From contig JAQYWR010000005.1 in the NCBI GenBank assembly GCA_029379225.1, forward strand, positions 1 through 64,000: DNA of 64,000 nt. Reading direction: 5' to 3'. A model generated the notes under the pieces. It was not told the DNA's origin and searched no databases. It saw only the letters and a program-made list of their open reading frames with translations. Made by a program: the position numbers and the translations under genes. The stretch is from Nostoc sp. S4 (GTDB lineage: Bacteria; Cyanobacteriota; Cyanobacteriia; Cyanobacteriales; Nostocaceae). Shown here in pieces: positions 36,417 to 46,322 of the stretch (the stretch's first letter is position 1; each line of letters begins with the position of its first letter).

Positions 36417-39323
36417 CTACTTTTTCACTGCGGGATATTGCTGCAATACCTGTTGCAAATATTGTCCAGTATAAGATTTGGGATTTGCTGCAACTTCCTC
36501 CGGTGTCCCTACAGCAATCAATTCTCCACCTTTATCGCCACCTTCTGGCCCCAAATCTATTACCCAATCTGCACAACGAATCACATCTAAGTTATGTTCA
36601 ATTACTAAAATTGAATTGCCTTTATCCACCAATCTTTGCAATACATCTAACAATTTGTGGACATCATAAAAAGATAATCCTGTTGTTGGTTCATCTATTA
36701 AATAAAGTGTTTTGCCTGTAGCGCGTCGAGACAATTCTGTTGCCAATTTTACCCGCTGCGCTTCACCACCTGATAAAGTTGTCGCAGGTTGTCCCAATTG
36801 AATATAACCCAAGCCGACATCAAATAAAGTTTGTAAGCGGGCGAAAGCTTTAGGAATATTTTGAAAAAAATCTAAACTTTCCTCAACTGTCATGTTGAGA
36901 ACATCAGAAATAGATTTGTCTTTATACTTCACTTGCAATGTTTCCCGGTTGTATCTTGCACCTTTACAAATTTCGCATTGTACGTAAACGTCAGGGAGAA
37001 AGTTCATTTCAATTACATTCACACCTTGTCCGCTACAAGCTTCGCAACGTCCACCTTTAACGTTGAAAGAAAATTGTCCGGGTTTGTAACCCCTGGCTTT
37101 GGCTTCTATTGTTTGCGAAAATACATCCCGAATCGCGTCGAAAATTCCTGTGTAAGTTGCAGGATTAGAACGCGGTGTACGTCCAATTGGCGATTGATCG
37201 ATAACTATCGCTTTATCAATTGCATTTAATCCCTGAATTTTATCTAAGTCTTTAGGTAAGGGAACTTTCTTAGTTAAATGATGTTGTAATGATGGATAAA
37301 GTAACTCATTAATTAAGGTAGATTTTCCAGAACCAGACACGCCAGTAACAGCAACAAGTTTTCCTAAGGGAATTTCTACATCTATATTTCTTAAATTGTT
37401 GCGATGGGCATTTTTAATAATTAAACTGCGTCCATTTCCGTCTCGGCGTTCTCTTGGCGTAGTGATTACCCGCCGTCCTGATAAATAAGCACCTGTTAAA
37501 GAATCTTCTGCTGCTAATAATGCTTCTAAATCACCTTGGGCGATAATATTTCCGCCGTGAATTCCTGCACCAGGTCCGATATCAACTATATAGTTGGCTG
37601 CACGAATTGTTTCTTCGTCATGTTCAACAACAATTAAGGTATTACCCAAATCGCGCAATTTAGTTAAAGTTTTCAGCAATCTGCCATTATCTCGTTGATG
37701 CAAACCAATACTTGGTTCGTCTAAAACGTAGAGAACTCCTGTTAAGCCAGAACCAATTTGCGTAGCTAAACGAATGCGTTGTGCTTCGCCACCAGAAAGG
37801 GTCATGGCTGGACGGTCAAGGGTGAGGTAATCTAAACCAACATCTAATAAAAATTGCAATCTAGCTTTAATTTCTCTAAGGACTAAATCCGCAATTTGCA
37901 ACTGGCGATCGCTCAATTTTAATTGCTCAATTTTTTCCCGACAATCTCGAATTGATACTCCAGTTAAATCTAAAATTCCATATTGCCCCAACTTCACTGC
38001 CAAAGCTTCTGGTTTTAATCGTTTTCCTCCACAAACTTCACACGGTTGGTCGATTAAATACTGATCTAATTTTTGCTTAATTAACTCCGAACCACCCTCA
38101 TATTGCCTTTGTAAAATTGGAATTATACCTTTAAAACTTTGCTTTTTATCTGTTTTTGTAGTTCCTTCTTTTTCTCCATACAAAAGAGTCTGCTGCTGTT
38201 CTTCTGCTAGCTTGCTCCAATTTGTTTGTAATTCAAATCCATAAGCTTGCCCTACACTATATAGCAGTTCTAAATAATAAGAATTATCTTTTTCTGACCA
38301 AGGGGCGATCGCAGCATATATTGGCGCTTCCAGGTCGGGTACGATCAAATCTGGCGCAAATCTTCTTAAAGTCCCGATTCCATGACAGTTGGGACAAGCA
38401 CCATAAGGTGAGTTAAACGAGAACAATCGCGGCGATAATTCCTCCATCACTGCGCCATGTTCTGGACAAGCAAAATTTTCGGAAAATACTAATTCTTCCT
38501 CACTTGTCTCATGACTAATAACTATGTTAGCAATGCCACTAGATTGTTTTAAGCACGTAGATAGTGAATCGACTAAACGCTCTTGTATTCCAGGTTTTTT
38601 AACTAAGCGGTCAATTACAACTTCGATGGTATGAGTTAAATTTTTATCCAAATCAATGGAATCTGATAGTTCGCCCACTTCGCCATCGACACGTACGCGG
38701 ACAAAACCTTGGGAAGCGAGACTTGACAAAAGTTTACGATGTGTACCTTTTTTACCCCGAACGACTGGTGCGAGAATTTGAAAACGAGTGCGGTCTGGTA
38801 ATTCCAGAATGCGATCGCACATTTCATCGATTGTCTGCGGTGCAATACAGCGATCGCAAATCGGACAATGCGGTTCGCCAGCACGGCCAAACAACAGCCG
38901 CAAATAATCGTAAATCTCTGTCACCGTACCCACAGTGGAACGAGGGTTATGAGACGTTGACTTTTGGTCAATGGAAATTGCCGGACTTAAGCCTTCGATT
39001 GCTTCGACATCCGGCTTATCTAACTGTCCTAAAAATTGCCTTGCGTAAGCGCTGAGGGATTCCACATAGCGACGTTGCCCTTCAGCGAAAATCGTATCAA
39101 ACGCCAAAGAAGATTTACCAGAACCAGAAACCCCAGTGAATACAATTAAGCGATCGCGTGGCAATTCCAAGTCAATATTTTTCAGATTATGCTGCCTAGC
39201 ACCCCGAATCCGAATGGTATTCTGGCTATTGTGCGAGGGAAGATGTCCGTTCAACAGAGAAGCCTGAGCATTAGCCTGCTCTGAACGGAACTTCGGGGAT
39301 GCTGTGAGCTGTGGGTCTGACAT
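36417..39323 (-). CDS. uvrA: Excinuclease ABC subunit A
   Basis: DNA-damage recognition ATPase of nucleotide excision repair; UvrA2 loads UvrB on lesions. 968 residues with two ABC ATPase halves. First Walker A FTGVSGSGKSSLAF and second VTGVSGSGKSTLIN, signatures TLSGGEAQRIRLA and TLSGGEAQRVKLA, Walker B VLYVLDEPSIGLHQRD and LYLIDEPTTGLSF. Zinc-finger cysteines appear at CPICDRC, CEVCGGKRL and CEACSGQG...CEIC. The N-terminus has about 35 extra low-complexity residues before the conserved IRIRGARQHNLKNI. A perfect cyanobacterial-type LexA box lies 70 bp upstream of the start, so damage-inducible control is likely. Confidence 0.98.
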   Translation of the reverse strand: MSDPQLTASPKFRSEQANAQASLLNGHLPSHNSQNTIRIRGARQHNLKNIDLELPRDRLIVFTGVSGSGKSSLAFDTIFAEGQRRYVESLSAYARQFLGQLDKPDVEAIEGLSPAISIDQKSTSHNPRSTVGTVTEIYDYLRLLFGRAGEPHCPICDRCIAPQTIDEMCDRILELPDRTRFQILAPVVRGKKGTHRKLLSSLASQGFVRVRVDGEVGELSDSIDLDKNLTHTIEVVIDRLVKKPGIQERLVDSLSTCLKQSSGIANIVISHETSEEELVFSENFACPEHGAVMEELSPRLFSFNSPYGACPNCHGIGTLRRFAPDLIVPDLEAPIYAAIAPWSEKDNSYYLELLYSVGQAYGFELQTNWSKLAEEQQQTLLYGEKEGTTKTDKKQSFKGIIPILQRQYEGGSELIKQKLDQYLIDQPCEVCGGKRLKPEALAVKLGQYGILDLTGVSIRDCREKIEQLKLSDRQLQIADLVLREIKARLQFLLDVGLDYLTLDRPAMTLSGGEAQRIRLATQIGSGLTGVLYVLDEPSIGLHQRDNGRLLKTLTKLRDLGNTLIVVEHDEETIRAANYIVDIGPGAGIHGGNIIAQGDLEALLAAEDSLTGAYLSGRRVITTPRERRDGNGRSLIIKNAHRNNLRNIDVEIPLGKLVAVTGVSGSGKSTLINELLYPSLQHHLTKKVPLPKDLDKIQGLNAIDKAIVIDQSPIGRTPRSNPATYTGIFDAIRDVFSQTIEAKARGYKPGQFSFNVKGGRCEACSGQGVNVIEMNFLPDVYVQCEICKGARYNRETLQVKYKDKSISDVLNMTVEESLDFFQNIPKAFARLQTLFDVGLGYIQLGQPATTLSGGEAQRVKLATELSRRATGKTLYLIDEPTTGLSFYDVHKLLDVLQRLVDKGNSILVIEHNLDVIRCADWVIDLGPEGGDKGGELIAVGTPEEVAANPKSYTGQYLQQVLQQYPAVKK

Positions 39324-39392
39324 ATTAGGCGGTAAAAAAGGAGTTTCCTGTGAAACAGTCCTTAATAATACTATCTTTAATTAGTTTATAGT

Positions 39393-39406
39393 AGAACAAT
39401 CGTACT
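39393..39406 (-). promoter_or_regulatory. LexA box upstream of uvrA
   Basis: AGAACAATCGTACT is, on the minus strand, AGTACGATTGTTCT and fits the Anabaena LexA consensus RGTAC-N3-DGTWCB at every fixed position. It lies 70 bp before the uvrA ATG, a position where binding would block the promoter. Confidence 0.75.
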
Positions 39407-39550
39407 GTTTTACATACTTATTGGGCATTGGACATTAGGAGTGAAGAATTATTCTCCGTATCAGAGCGTCTCCCCATCTCTTCTTTTCTTGGCGCCTCTG
39501 CGTGCAAAAATCATCCCCCAAATATACAAAGCTGCTTCTATACTAAATTC

Positions 39551-40171
39551 CTATAAACTCCATGCAGCCTGAAAAAAGTCATACTCACACAACATGGCAT
39601 AACTGTAAGTTGAATGCACAACAGCATTATTCATAGCGTAATTGTCAACCAAACTTTCTAACTGCTCTACCAAGGGCTGAAAATCGGCGCTACTGTAAGT
39701 CCGAATCCAGTCTGCATATTGATGATTTGGGATGCCATTAACAGCTAACTGTTCTCCCAAAAAAGCATACAAACGCATACAGGGAGACATAGCCGCAGCT
39801 GTTAAACTCACATCTCGACCCCAAGCAGTTGCTAATAAAAAATCAGTATAGTGGCGGGTAGCAGTTCCAGGTTCCACAGAATACAAATTAACTCCCCACT
39901 GGGAAGCATAGCTACTATGCAATTGGAGTTCTGTTAAAACTCCATCAGCTAAGTTATGAAATTTCGTGAAACCTTCCCAATCTGGTGCTTTAGCTGCGGC
40001 GATACTATAGGCACGGGCAAAAGCTTCTAAGAAAAAAGCATCTTGCCCTACATAGTAAGCAAACTTTGCTTGCTCAAGAGTACCATTACCAATGCCTTGA
40101 ACAAAAGGATGCTCTAGACAGGCTTTGGTTAAATCTTGATTTGCCATCCATAATTCATTGGATAAAGTCAT
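39551..40171 (-). CDS. TenA-family protein (thiamin-salvage aminohydrolase-like)
   Basis: All-helical TenA/THI-4 family protein, 206 residues, the usual length. Members hydrolyse aminopyrimidine breakdown products of thiamin so the pyrimidine can be reused. Recognisable segments are the N-terminal LWMANQDLTKACLEHPFVQGI, FAYYVGQDAFFLEAFARAY, and a Cys at residue 131 (SPCMRLYAFLG) in the position of the catalytic Cys of TenA_C proteins; a Glu in MLCEYDFFQ near the C-terminus could be the second catalytic residue. It is probably cytoplasmic. No thi operon genes are adjacent. The exact substrate is an inference. Confidence 0.87.
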   Translation of the reverse strand: MTLSNELWMANQDLTKACLEHPFVQGIGNGTLEQAKFAYYVGQDAFFLEAFARAYSIAAAKAPDWEGFTKFHNLADGVLTELQLHSSYASQWGVNLYSVEPGTATRHYTDFLLATAWGRDVSLTAAAMSPCMRLYAFLGEQLAVNGIPNHQYADWIRTYSSADFQPLVEQLESLVDNYAMNNAVVHSTYSYAMLCEYDFFQAAWSL

Positions 40172-40238
40172 TTGTTATTGGTCATTGGTCATTTGTCATT
40201 CGTTAACAGTCAACAGCTAACAATCATCTCGCTACTCT

Positions 40239-41009
40239 CTAAAAAGGTAAAAACTGAAGCAAGAGTGAGCCAAGACTTCCAACAAAGTCAACAAAACTAG
40301 GCTTACCAGAGCTTACCTTTTCAGTATAAGGTGTTTGCAGTTCTTTGATAAAAGCCTGGGCTGTTTGGGTTCCAGAGGTATTATTTTGGGATGTAAACAA
40401 TTTTTCGGCAGCTTGGGCATCTACGAATGCACCTTGTCTATCTAATATTTGGTAGCGGGCGACACCACGAGCTAGATAAGCACCTGCATATTCTGGTTTA
40501 ATAGCGATCGCTTGACTAAAATAACTAATTGCTTGCTGTTGGTTGCCTTTTTCTGCTTCTGCTACGCCCCAAGCATAGAAATCCTCTGGTGAAGCAATTT
40601 GTGATGGTATACCAATTGCGCCCTGGAAGTTAGCGCCATTTAGGTAAGCACCATTCAATTGTGCGTTTGTGAGATAGGAATTTCTCAAATCAGCACCCGC
40701 CAAATTTGCGCCACTAAATCTAGCTTCGGTTAGGTTAACACCAAATAAACTAGTGCCGCTTAAGTTTGCCCCTCGCAAATCAGCACCGCTCAAGTTTGCA
40801 CGGCTCAAGTTTGCACCAGCAAGATTAGCGCCGCTCAAATTCGCTCCAGATAAATCAGCCATCACTAAACCTGCATTAGTCAAATCACAGTTTTGACACT
40901 GCCTGGTTGCCAATAATTGTTTAACGTGTTCTGAATTCGCGGCTTGTACGGTTGTGGTCAGGCTAATTGTGGTTAAAAATGTGGCTGTAGCGAGAATTTG
41001 GTTTTTCAT
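40239..41009 (-). CDS. Secreted pentapeptide-repeat protein with TPR segment
   Basis: 256 residues from the ATG at 41009 (a TTG at 41033 would add eight). Signal peptide (ILATATFLTTISLTTTVQA). After a Cys pair (QCQNC) a run of about 18 pentapeptides of the A(D/N)LSG type forms a right-handed quadrilateral helix (residues about 43-135). This is followed by a TPR-like pair (QQQAISYFSQAIAIKPEYAGAYLARG) and a C-terminal segment ending in a short hydrophobic stretch (VGSLGSLLLQFLPF). Expected in the periplasm or thylakoid lumen. Function unknown; similar cyanobacterial proteins are widespread. Confidence 0.85.
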   Translation of the reverse strand: MKNQILATATFLTTISLTTTVQAANSEHVKQLLATRQCQNCDLTNAGLVMADLSGANLSGANLAGANLSRANLSGADLRGANLSGTSLFGVNLTEARFSGANLAGADLRNSYLTNAQLNGAYLNGANFQGAIGIPSQIASPEDFYAWGVAEAEKGNQQQAISYFSQAIAIKPEYAGAYLARGVARYQILDRQGAFVDAQAAEKLFTSQNNTSGTQTAQAFIKELQTPYTEKVSSGKPSFVDFVGSLGSLLLQFLPF

Positions 41010-41330
41010 ATTTCTGTAATATTTCTTACTCAAAACTCAAGATTAACCGAGATAGATTTATACCTCAGCCTATGATATGAGCAATCTCAATAGTTTGCCC
41101 TCTGTAGTTGCCTATATCACTTGTGAAATTGAGCCAGAGTAAAAACTCGCTAGGTGTTCGTTGTCAAGTTGGGATGGCTTGTTGTAGCAGTTCGGCTCTA
41201 GAAATAATGCTGAGTCCAAAGCAGGCATTGAAAGTACCTGTGGCGGTAGTAATTAGAAGCAGCGTTGGTTGTGTTCATTTCAGAACCCAATTGGGAAACA
41301 TAAAGTAAAAAATTGGGTATTTATTCTGTG

Positions 41331-41747
41331 ATGAAAGCGGTTTTACAACATAGTGAGGAAGATTGTGGTGCTGCTTGTCTTGCAACCATAGCACAATACT
41401 ATGGTAAAACTTTCGCTATTAACAAAATGCGGGAATTAGTAGGTACAGGTAAGCAAGGTACTACTTTGCTTAGTTTAAGACAAGGAGCAGAAAACTTAGG
41501 TTTTAATGCTCGTCCAATCAGAGCAACTGCTGAATTAATAGAACGCTTGGATAGAATTTCTCTACCTGCCATCATTCACTCGAAAGGATATCACTGGGTT
41601 GTATTGTACGCACAAAAAGCTCGTAAATATGTTATTGCCGACCCAACAGTAGGTATTCGCAAGCTCAACCATCAAGAGTTATTAGAGGGATGGGTGAATG
41701 GTGTCATGCTGTTATTAACTCCAGATGAAACTCGTTTTTATCAATAA
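41331..41747 (+). CDS. Stand-alone C39 peptidase domain (truncated bacteriocin exporter)
   Basis: 138 residues from the ATG at 41331. It is the complete C39 cysteine-peptidase domain that normally starts a peptidase-containing ABC transporter: catalytic Cys in QHSEEDCGAACLATI, His in KGYHWVVLY, Asp in VIADPTVGI. C39 cleaves double-glycine leaders as the peptide is exported. Here the frame ends at ARG-type segment TPDETRFYQ with a TAA, while full-length relatives continue into membrane and ATPase domains, and the next 45 codons still look like that continuation. A candidate double-glycine peptide gene faces it 300 bp downstream. The domain may still be functional alone. Confidence 0.85.
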   Translation: MKAVLQHSEEDCGAACLATIAQYYGKTFAINKMRELVGTGKQGTTLLSLRQGAENLGFNARPIRATAELIERLDRISLPAIIHSKGYHWVVLYAQKARKYVIADPTVGIRKLNHQELLEGWVNGVMLLLTPDETRFYQ

Positions 41748-41882
41748 AAGTCGGATAAGATAGACGGTTTTGGACGTTTCCTCAAAAGAGTTTTACCCTA
41801 TAGTAAAATACTTGCAGAAGCGATCGCAATCAATATTATTGTTGGACATTTGGGGCGAAAGAGATATCGACATCAGGCATAA
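41748..41882 (+). pseudogene. Remnant of the transmembrane part of the C39 exporter
   Basis: In frame after the TAA at 41745-41747 the sequence reads KSDKIDGFGRFLKRVLPYSK then ILAEAIAINIIVG, which fits the linker and first transmembrane helix of peptidase-containing ABC transporters. It then diverges and ends at a TAA at 41880-41882. The rest of the transporter is missing. Confidence 0.65.
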
Positions 41883-41946
41883 TTAAGTAGAAGAGGATAA
41901 GTTTAAGAACTTATAAAATTTTCAGTTGCACTTGAAGTGTAGTAAG

Positions 41947-41987
41947 TAAAAAGCTCTGCCTTTAGTTGTTTGAAGGAGGCAGAGCTT
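41947..41987 (-). terminator. Terminator of the double-glycine peptide gene
   Basis: Eleven-base-pair perfect stem AAGCTCTGCCT / AGGCAGAGCTT with a 15-base loop. Read on the minus strand it is followed by TTTTTACTTACT, a proper T-tail, and lies 65 bp after the peptide gene's stop. Confidence 0.8.
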
Positions 41988-42051
41988 GAGTAACTGCATT
42001 TCTCGGTTAGAGTTGAAAAATAAGGTAGATAAGTTGTTTGAGTTTGTTAGT

Positions 42052-42333
42052 CTAATTACCGTCTAATTGGTTCTCTCCCACCATTCCAGTTACTTCTAAA
42101 GCTAGCTCACCTGCTGTGTAGAGTCCAAGTGCTGTCATACCTCCAGCCTGAGTCACTCCATTACCTGCATTATTCAAAGTTTTGATTACGACACGATCGA
42201 ATCCTTTTTTAAATTTATTCAAAAAACTTTTACCTCCTGTTAATTGTTCGCAGCATTCATCTGATAAGACTTCAAACAATTCTTCTTGGTTTTCAATTGC
42301 CAAGCCCAGGCTTTCATTTTTGTTAATAGACAT
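42052..42333 (-). CDS. Double-glycine-leader peptide (bacteriocin-like precursor)
   Basis: 93-residue precursor. The first 34 residues look like a class II leader, with ELFEVLSDECCEQLTGG ending in the Gly-Gly cut site. The predicted core of 59 residues (KSFLNKFKKGFDRVV..., then GNGVTQAGGMTALGLYTAG) has a basic, amphipathic start and a Gly-rich, hydrophobic middle, as in pore-forming bacteriocins, and ends acidic. It contains no Cys in the core. AAGGGG lies upstream of the ATG and a terminator follows. A C39 peptidase domain is encoded nearby on the opposite strand. Activity and target are unknown; it may also be a signalling peptide. Confidence 0.75.
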   Translation of the reverse strand: MSINKNESLGLAIENQEELFEVLSDECCEQLTGGKSFLNKFKKGFDRVVIKTLNNAGNGVTQAGGMTALGLYTAGELALEVTGMVGENQLDGN

Positions 42334-43207
42334 GGATAGTTCCCCTTCTATATAAAAAACACGAGAATTTACTTATTAGATATTGAGCCATAAAAATATA
42401 ATTTATTGGCTCTAACTATTAAATAGATTAATTAAAAATAATGTATCTGCACAGACTTGACAATCCAGATTTTGAGTGATAGCAGCCGCTATGATATTTT
42501 TTTTGCTCTTAATTCAGTATTTATTTGGTTCATTTCTTTAACTTCAACTTAGTAAGTAAATCTCTGGAATTTAATCAAGTATATAGCCTTGATTACTACA
42601 ATTATTAAGCTTTTCAATATGCAATATTTTTGATTAATTTCTAGATAAATAATATTTATAAAGTAATTATGAATTAGTTGTAGTCTTACAGAATTTATTT
42701 AAAGTTATCAATAAATTTTCTAAGTTATTTCTACCTATTTCTCCCGAAATTAATTTTTTGAGCAGGTATTAATTGGCGTAGAGTATAGCTAGTTTTAAAT
42801 TGTGGTGTTTCAGGAAGTCTTGGATTTCGCGGGTGTTATAACCCTGATTGACCAGATAAGTAACTGTGACAGTAGACTTTGATATCAGTTGTATAAGTCC
42901 TTTCAGGAGGCAGCAGGGAACCCACCCTTAAAAGAGTGGGACTTAGGCTGTAGACATTTTATACCTAGCTGCAAGCAGTCTCAGGATAATTTTGGCTTTT
43001 AACTATAGCTCAAACCCAGCAAATACAAGTTTTAATTGATACTTTCTACCTCCTGCTCTCAGCCTTCATTATCCTGCCTTTGTTGGTAAAAAAAGAAAAT
43101 AATTGTAGGTTAGAGATCCAGCACTGTAGCTTTCCAACCTCAGCCTAAGAGACTTTCTATATTGACTGCTTTAAAAGAACTGATAATAGCTAGCACTTAC
43201 CTTGAGA
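42334..43207. other. Intergenic region between peptide gene and hybrid kinase
   Basis: 874 bp. Besides the integrase remnant at 42769-42885 it contains a small hairpin at 42921-42940 (CCCAC...GTGGG) within an element-like stretch (AGGAGGCAGCAGGGAACCC) that resembles ends of IS200/IS605-type elements, though no transposase is present. The first 400 bp are plain AT-rich DNA, probably including the peptide-gene promoter. Confidence 0.4.
42769..42885 (-). pseudogene. C-terminal fragment of a tyrosine recombinase (integrase-like)
   Basis: Minus-strand frame ending at TAA 42769-42771 encodes YLVNQGYNTREIQDFLKHHN then LKLAILYAN. This matches the C-terminal pattern of XerC/phage-type integrases (LANxGxDxRxIQDxLGHxN...xxYT), with the final Tyr in place of the nucleophile. 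No start or upstream catalytic Arg/His box is present, so it is a remnant. Confidence 0.5.
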
Positions 43208-45868
43208 TTATGACTGGCTCAAGAAGTCGTTAATAGCATGTAATAATTGGTGGAAAGTGTAAGGCTTCCTCAAAAATATATCGACACCAGCGTTGGCAGC
43301 CTCGACCATCTGATTGTCCGTTACCATACCGCTGATACCCATAATTTTGACTTGTGGGTTCATTTGTTGCATGATATTAATCGCAGTTAACCCATCCATT
43401 GACGGCATCATCATATCCATCAATACCATGCTAATTTTCTTTTTATGCTGGGCATACAATGAAATGGCTTCAATGCCGTTAATAGCCGTCAAGGTTTCGT
43501 AGTTGTGGTCTTCTAGCAAAGTTTTACTAATTTCCAAAATAGCGGCTTCATCATCAACAATTAAAATTAATTCTCCATTGCCGTTGGGCAATTCCATGCT
43601 CTCTACTTGGTGGTTTGTACTTTTGTTCATAGCTGGTAAGTACACCTGAAATTGAGAACCTTTACCTACCTGACTAGACACATTCACAAAACCATTGTGA
43701 TTTTTCACAATGCCAATCACAGTTGACAAACCTAAGCCTGTGCCTTTACCTGGTTCTTTAGTTGTAAAAAAAGGTTCAAAAATTCGCTCTATAATTAGTG
43801 GAGAAATGCCAAATCCCGTATCTGAGATAGTTATAACTATATAGGAGCCAACCTGAGCATTTAAATTCATTTTGGCAAAGTTTTCATCAATAAATAAATT
43901 ATCCGCAGACATCCATAATGTGCCGCCTTTGGGCATAGCATCACGAGCGTTGACGCACAAATTCATTAATACCTGATGAATTTGAGTAGGATCTGCCAAG
44001 ATAGTCCAGAGTTTATATCTAGGTCGATGATTAATAATTGCGATCGATTTGGGAAATGTGCTTTGGACAGTTTGCTCAACTTCTAATAATAAGTGTTCTA
44101 TTTGTAAAGAAACACCTTTGCCTTCAGATCTACGAGAAAAAGTTAGAATTTGCTTGACCAAATCTGCCGCACGTTTAGAGTTATGTTCGAGAAGTTTTAA
44201 CAGTTGCTGATTGCGTACATCCAGATTAGGGAGTTTGAGTGCCAACATTTCTACTGAAGACAGAATGGGTGTCAGGATATTGTTGAGGTCGTGGGCAATG
44301 CCACTTGCTAACGTACCAAGGCTTTCTAGGCGTTGGGCACGGAGAAATTGGGCAAAGAGTTGTTTTTTCTCTGTGATGTCGGTATCAACGGAGAGGATGG
44401 ATTTAGGTTTGTCTGGTTCATCAGGCATCAGTGTCCAGCGGCTTTCCACGATAATTTCTTTTTTGCCCTTGGTCACTTTATGTAATTCACCTTGCCAGAA
44501 CCCAGAGTCAGTAACGCTTTTTAAAGCTGTTTGCAATTGCTGTGAAGTTTCTTTACACAAAATCTCTTCTAGGTTCTTTCCTAAAACCTCATGAGCCTCC
44601 CAACCATACAGACGTTCTGCACCTTGATTCCAAAATAATATTTCGTTTTGCAAATTTCGCACAACGATCGCATCAGAAGCGATATCGAGTAGAGCTGCTT
44701 GTTGGCGGATTTTCTGTTCGGCCCACTTGCGCTCAATCGTGGTAGCCAATACATTAGCGATCGCCTGCAAAAAGTGAATATCATTTTGGGTAAATTCCCG
44801 GAGTCTAGTTGTGTGTGCACCTAAGACACCAAAAGGTTGTTTTTGACCCTGAATAATGACGCTAATACCACTGACTACAGAGTGGTCAATCAATAACGGT
44901 GGTCCTTGAAACCGTGTTTCTTTCTGAAGGTCATAAACAATTACTGGCTCACTGGAAAGTAGTGTATAAGATGCCTGAGTTTCACTCCCTGAACCTAACG
45001 CTAATTTAAAATTTCCTACTAGCCCTGAATGCCAACCGACTCCCGATCGCAACAGCAAGATGTTGCCACCCGCAAGCAGTTCCAAAACCTTACTATACTC
45101 TACCTCAAGGCTTTGAGTAACCAGAACAACAGCTTTATCCATTAATGCGTAAAGATCTAGATTAGCTAGAGCTAACTGACCCAGTTCAGCCACGGCTGCT
45201 TGCTGCCGCACGCGCGCTCTTAAACCAGATTCCACCCGCTTGCGCTCAGCGAGTTCAGTTTGTACCTGCTCATACAGTTGAGATTGCTGGATAGCAATGC
45301 CCACCTGTGTTGCTAATTGTTTGAGTAAATCGATTTCCCACGTTTGCCACTGTCGGGGTGCAGCACACTGGTTGGCAACCAATAATCCCCACAATTTTTT
45401 TCCTTGCAAAATGGGGACTGCCAAGTTTGCTCTCACTTGGAACTGAGTAAGTAAATTCCTATGGCATTCAGTCAGACTTGCTGTGTAAATATCTGCGATA
45501 GCTTGGATACGCCCCTGTCTGTACTCTTTGCCACGAGTTTCCATGAAATAAGTATCTTCGACTTGGGTATTTAAAGCAGAAATCCAATGTTTATCAACAG
45601 ACTCTACCACCACTACCCCGCTGTAATCTGGTTCAAACTGATACATGAACACTCGATCGACTTGGAGTAGCTGACGTACTTCAATTACAGTGGTATTAAG
45701 AACTTTTTTTAAATTCAAACTCTGGCGGATGCGCTGGGCAATTGCCATCACCAATCGCTGCCATTGAATTTGCTGTTCGAGTACCTCCTCTGCCTGCTTA
45801 CCATCTGTGAAGTGGCACTCTGCTGAATTCAACTCATCGTTGTTCATCTGTAACATGCCCGCTCCCAT
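43208..45868 (-). CDS. Hybrid sensor histidine kinase/response regulator with cyanobacteriochrome-like GAF
   Basis: 886 residues, soluble. Order: GAF1 at about 45-200 with the bilin-site pair Cys135-His136 ([18 protein letters not shown]) and EDTYF upstream, the pattern of red/green-type cyanobacteriochromes without the second DXCF cysteine; GAF2 at about 225-385; a PAS at about 395-505 ([32 protein letters not shown]); HisKA ([16 protein letters not shown]); HATPase ([33 protein letters not shown]); and a C-terminal receiver at about 765-886 (ILIVDDEAA, phospho-acceptor in VLMDMMMP, Lys in FLRKPY). ATGs at 45868, 45856 and 45847 are all possible starts. It probably relays light or redox input through its own receiver. 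Confidence 0.92.
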   Translation of the reverse strand: MGAGMLQMNNDELNSAECHFTDGKQAEEVLEQQIQWQRLVMAIAQRIRQSLNLKKVLNTTVIEVRQLLQVDRVFMYQFEPDYSGVVVVESVDKHWISALNTQVEDTYFMETRGKEYRQGRIQAIADIYTASLTECHRNLLTQFQVRANLAVPILQGKKLWGLLVANQCAAPRQWQTWEIDLLKQLATQVGIAIQQSQLYEQVQTELAERKRVESGLRARVRQQAAVAELGQLALANLDLYALMDKAVVLVTQSLEVEYSKVLELLAGGNILLLRSGVGWHSGLVGNFKLALGSGSETQASYTLLSSEPVIVYDLQKETRFQGPPLLIDHSVVSGISVIIQGQKQPFGVLGAHTTRLREFTQNDIHFLQAIANVLATTIERKWAEQKIRQQAALLDIASDAIVVRNLQNEILFWNQGAERLYGWEAHEVLGKNLEEILCKETSQQLQTALKSVTDSGFWQGELHKVTKGKKEIIVESRWTLMPDEPDKPKSILSVDTDITEKKQLFAQFLRAQRLESLGTLASGIAHDLNNILTPILSSVEMLALKLPNLDVRNQQLLKLLEHNSKRAADLVKQILTFSRRSEGKGVSLQIEHLLLEVEQTVQSTFPKSIAIINHRPRYKLWTILADPTQIHQVLMNLCVNARDAMPKGGTLWMSADNLFIDENFAKMNLNAQVGSYIVITISDTGFGISPLIIERIFEPFFTTKEPGKGTGLGLSTVIGIVKNHNGFVNVSSQVGKGSQFQVYLPAMNKSTNHQVESMELPNGNGELILIVDDEAAILEISKTLLEDHNYETLTAINGIEAISLYAQHKKKISMVLMDMMMPSMDGLTAINIMQQMNPQVKIMGISGMVTDNQMVEAANAGVDIFLRKPYTFHQLLHAINDFLSQS

Positions 45869-46322
45869 CCATTACGTTATCAATATTTCGTGACTGCTGA
45901 AGATTATACTTACGGACTATCGCTTATAGCCGATATTTGTTAGTAATAAATGTAAAAATTCGCTAATCCGATCGGATCTAAATTTGACAGCAGTTGTTAT
46001 TTTGATGAATCTGTCTTCAGAGGTCTACCGATTCAATATGTGTTTCCTTTATTTCAACATAAATTTTAATTTGTAACAACTTCCAAATAATATACATATG
46101 TTGAGTCATTCAATGAAATCAAGTCATCAATCTAGCTTGAACACAGTTTTTTACTCTGTTTGAACTATAAGTCTTGGAATTTTTCGGAGATTTATATTGC
46201 CGAGCGAGTCTGAGAAAAAAGTGGCATTGATTTGTAATCACCAATGACTAATGAGATGCAAATTGAGAGCGGCACTGTTTGGGTTAGTAATAAGGTGTAG
46301 GGGGTAGGGTGTGGTGAAGAGG

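Noticed and set aside
38723..39055. 110-codon plus-strand ORF inside uvrA
   Set aside because: Fully contained in a strongly conserved uvrA region on the opposite strand; composition is not protein-like.
41108..41308. 66-codon ORF before the C39 peptidase
   Set aside because: No ribosome site and unconvincing composition; the region is better read as spacer.
44211..44594. 127-codon plus-strand ORF inside the hybrid kinase
   Set aside because: Antisense shadow of PAS/HisKA coding sequence; Arg/Ser-rich with no family.
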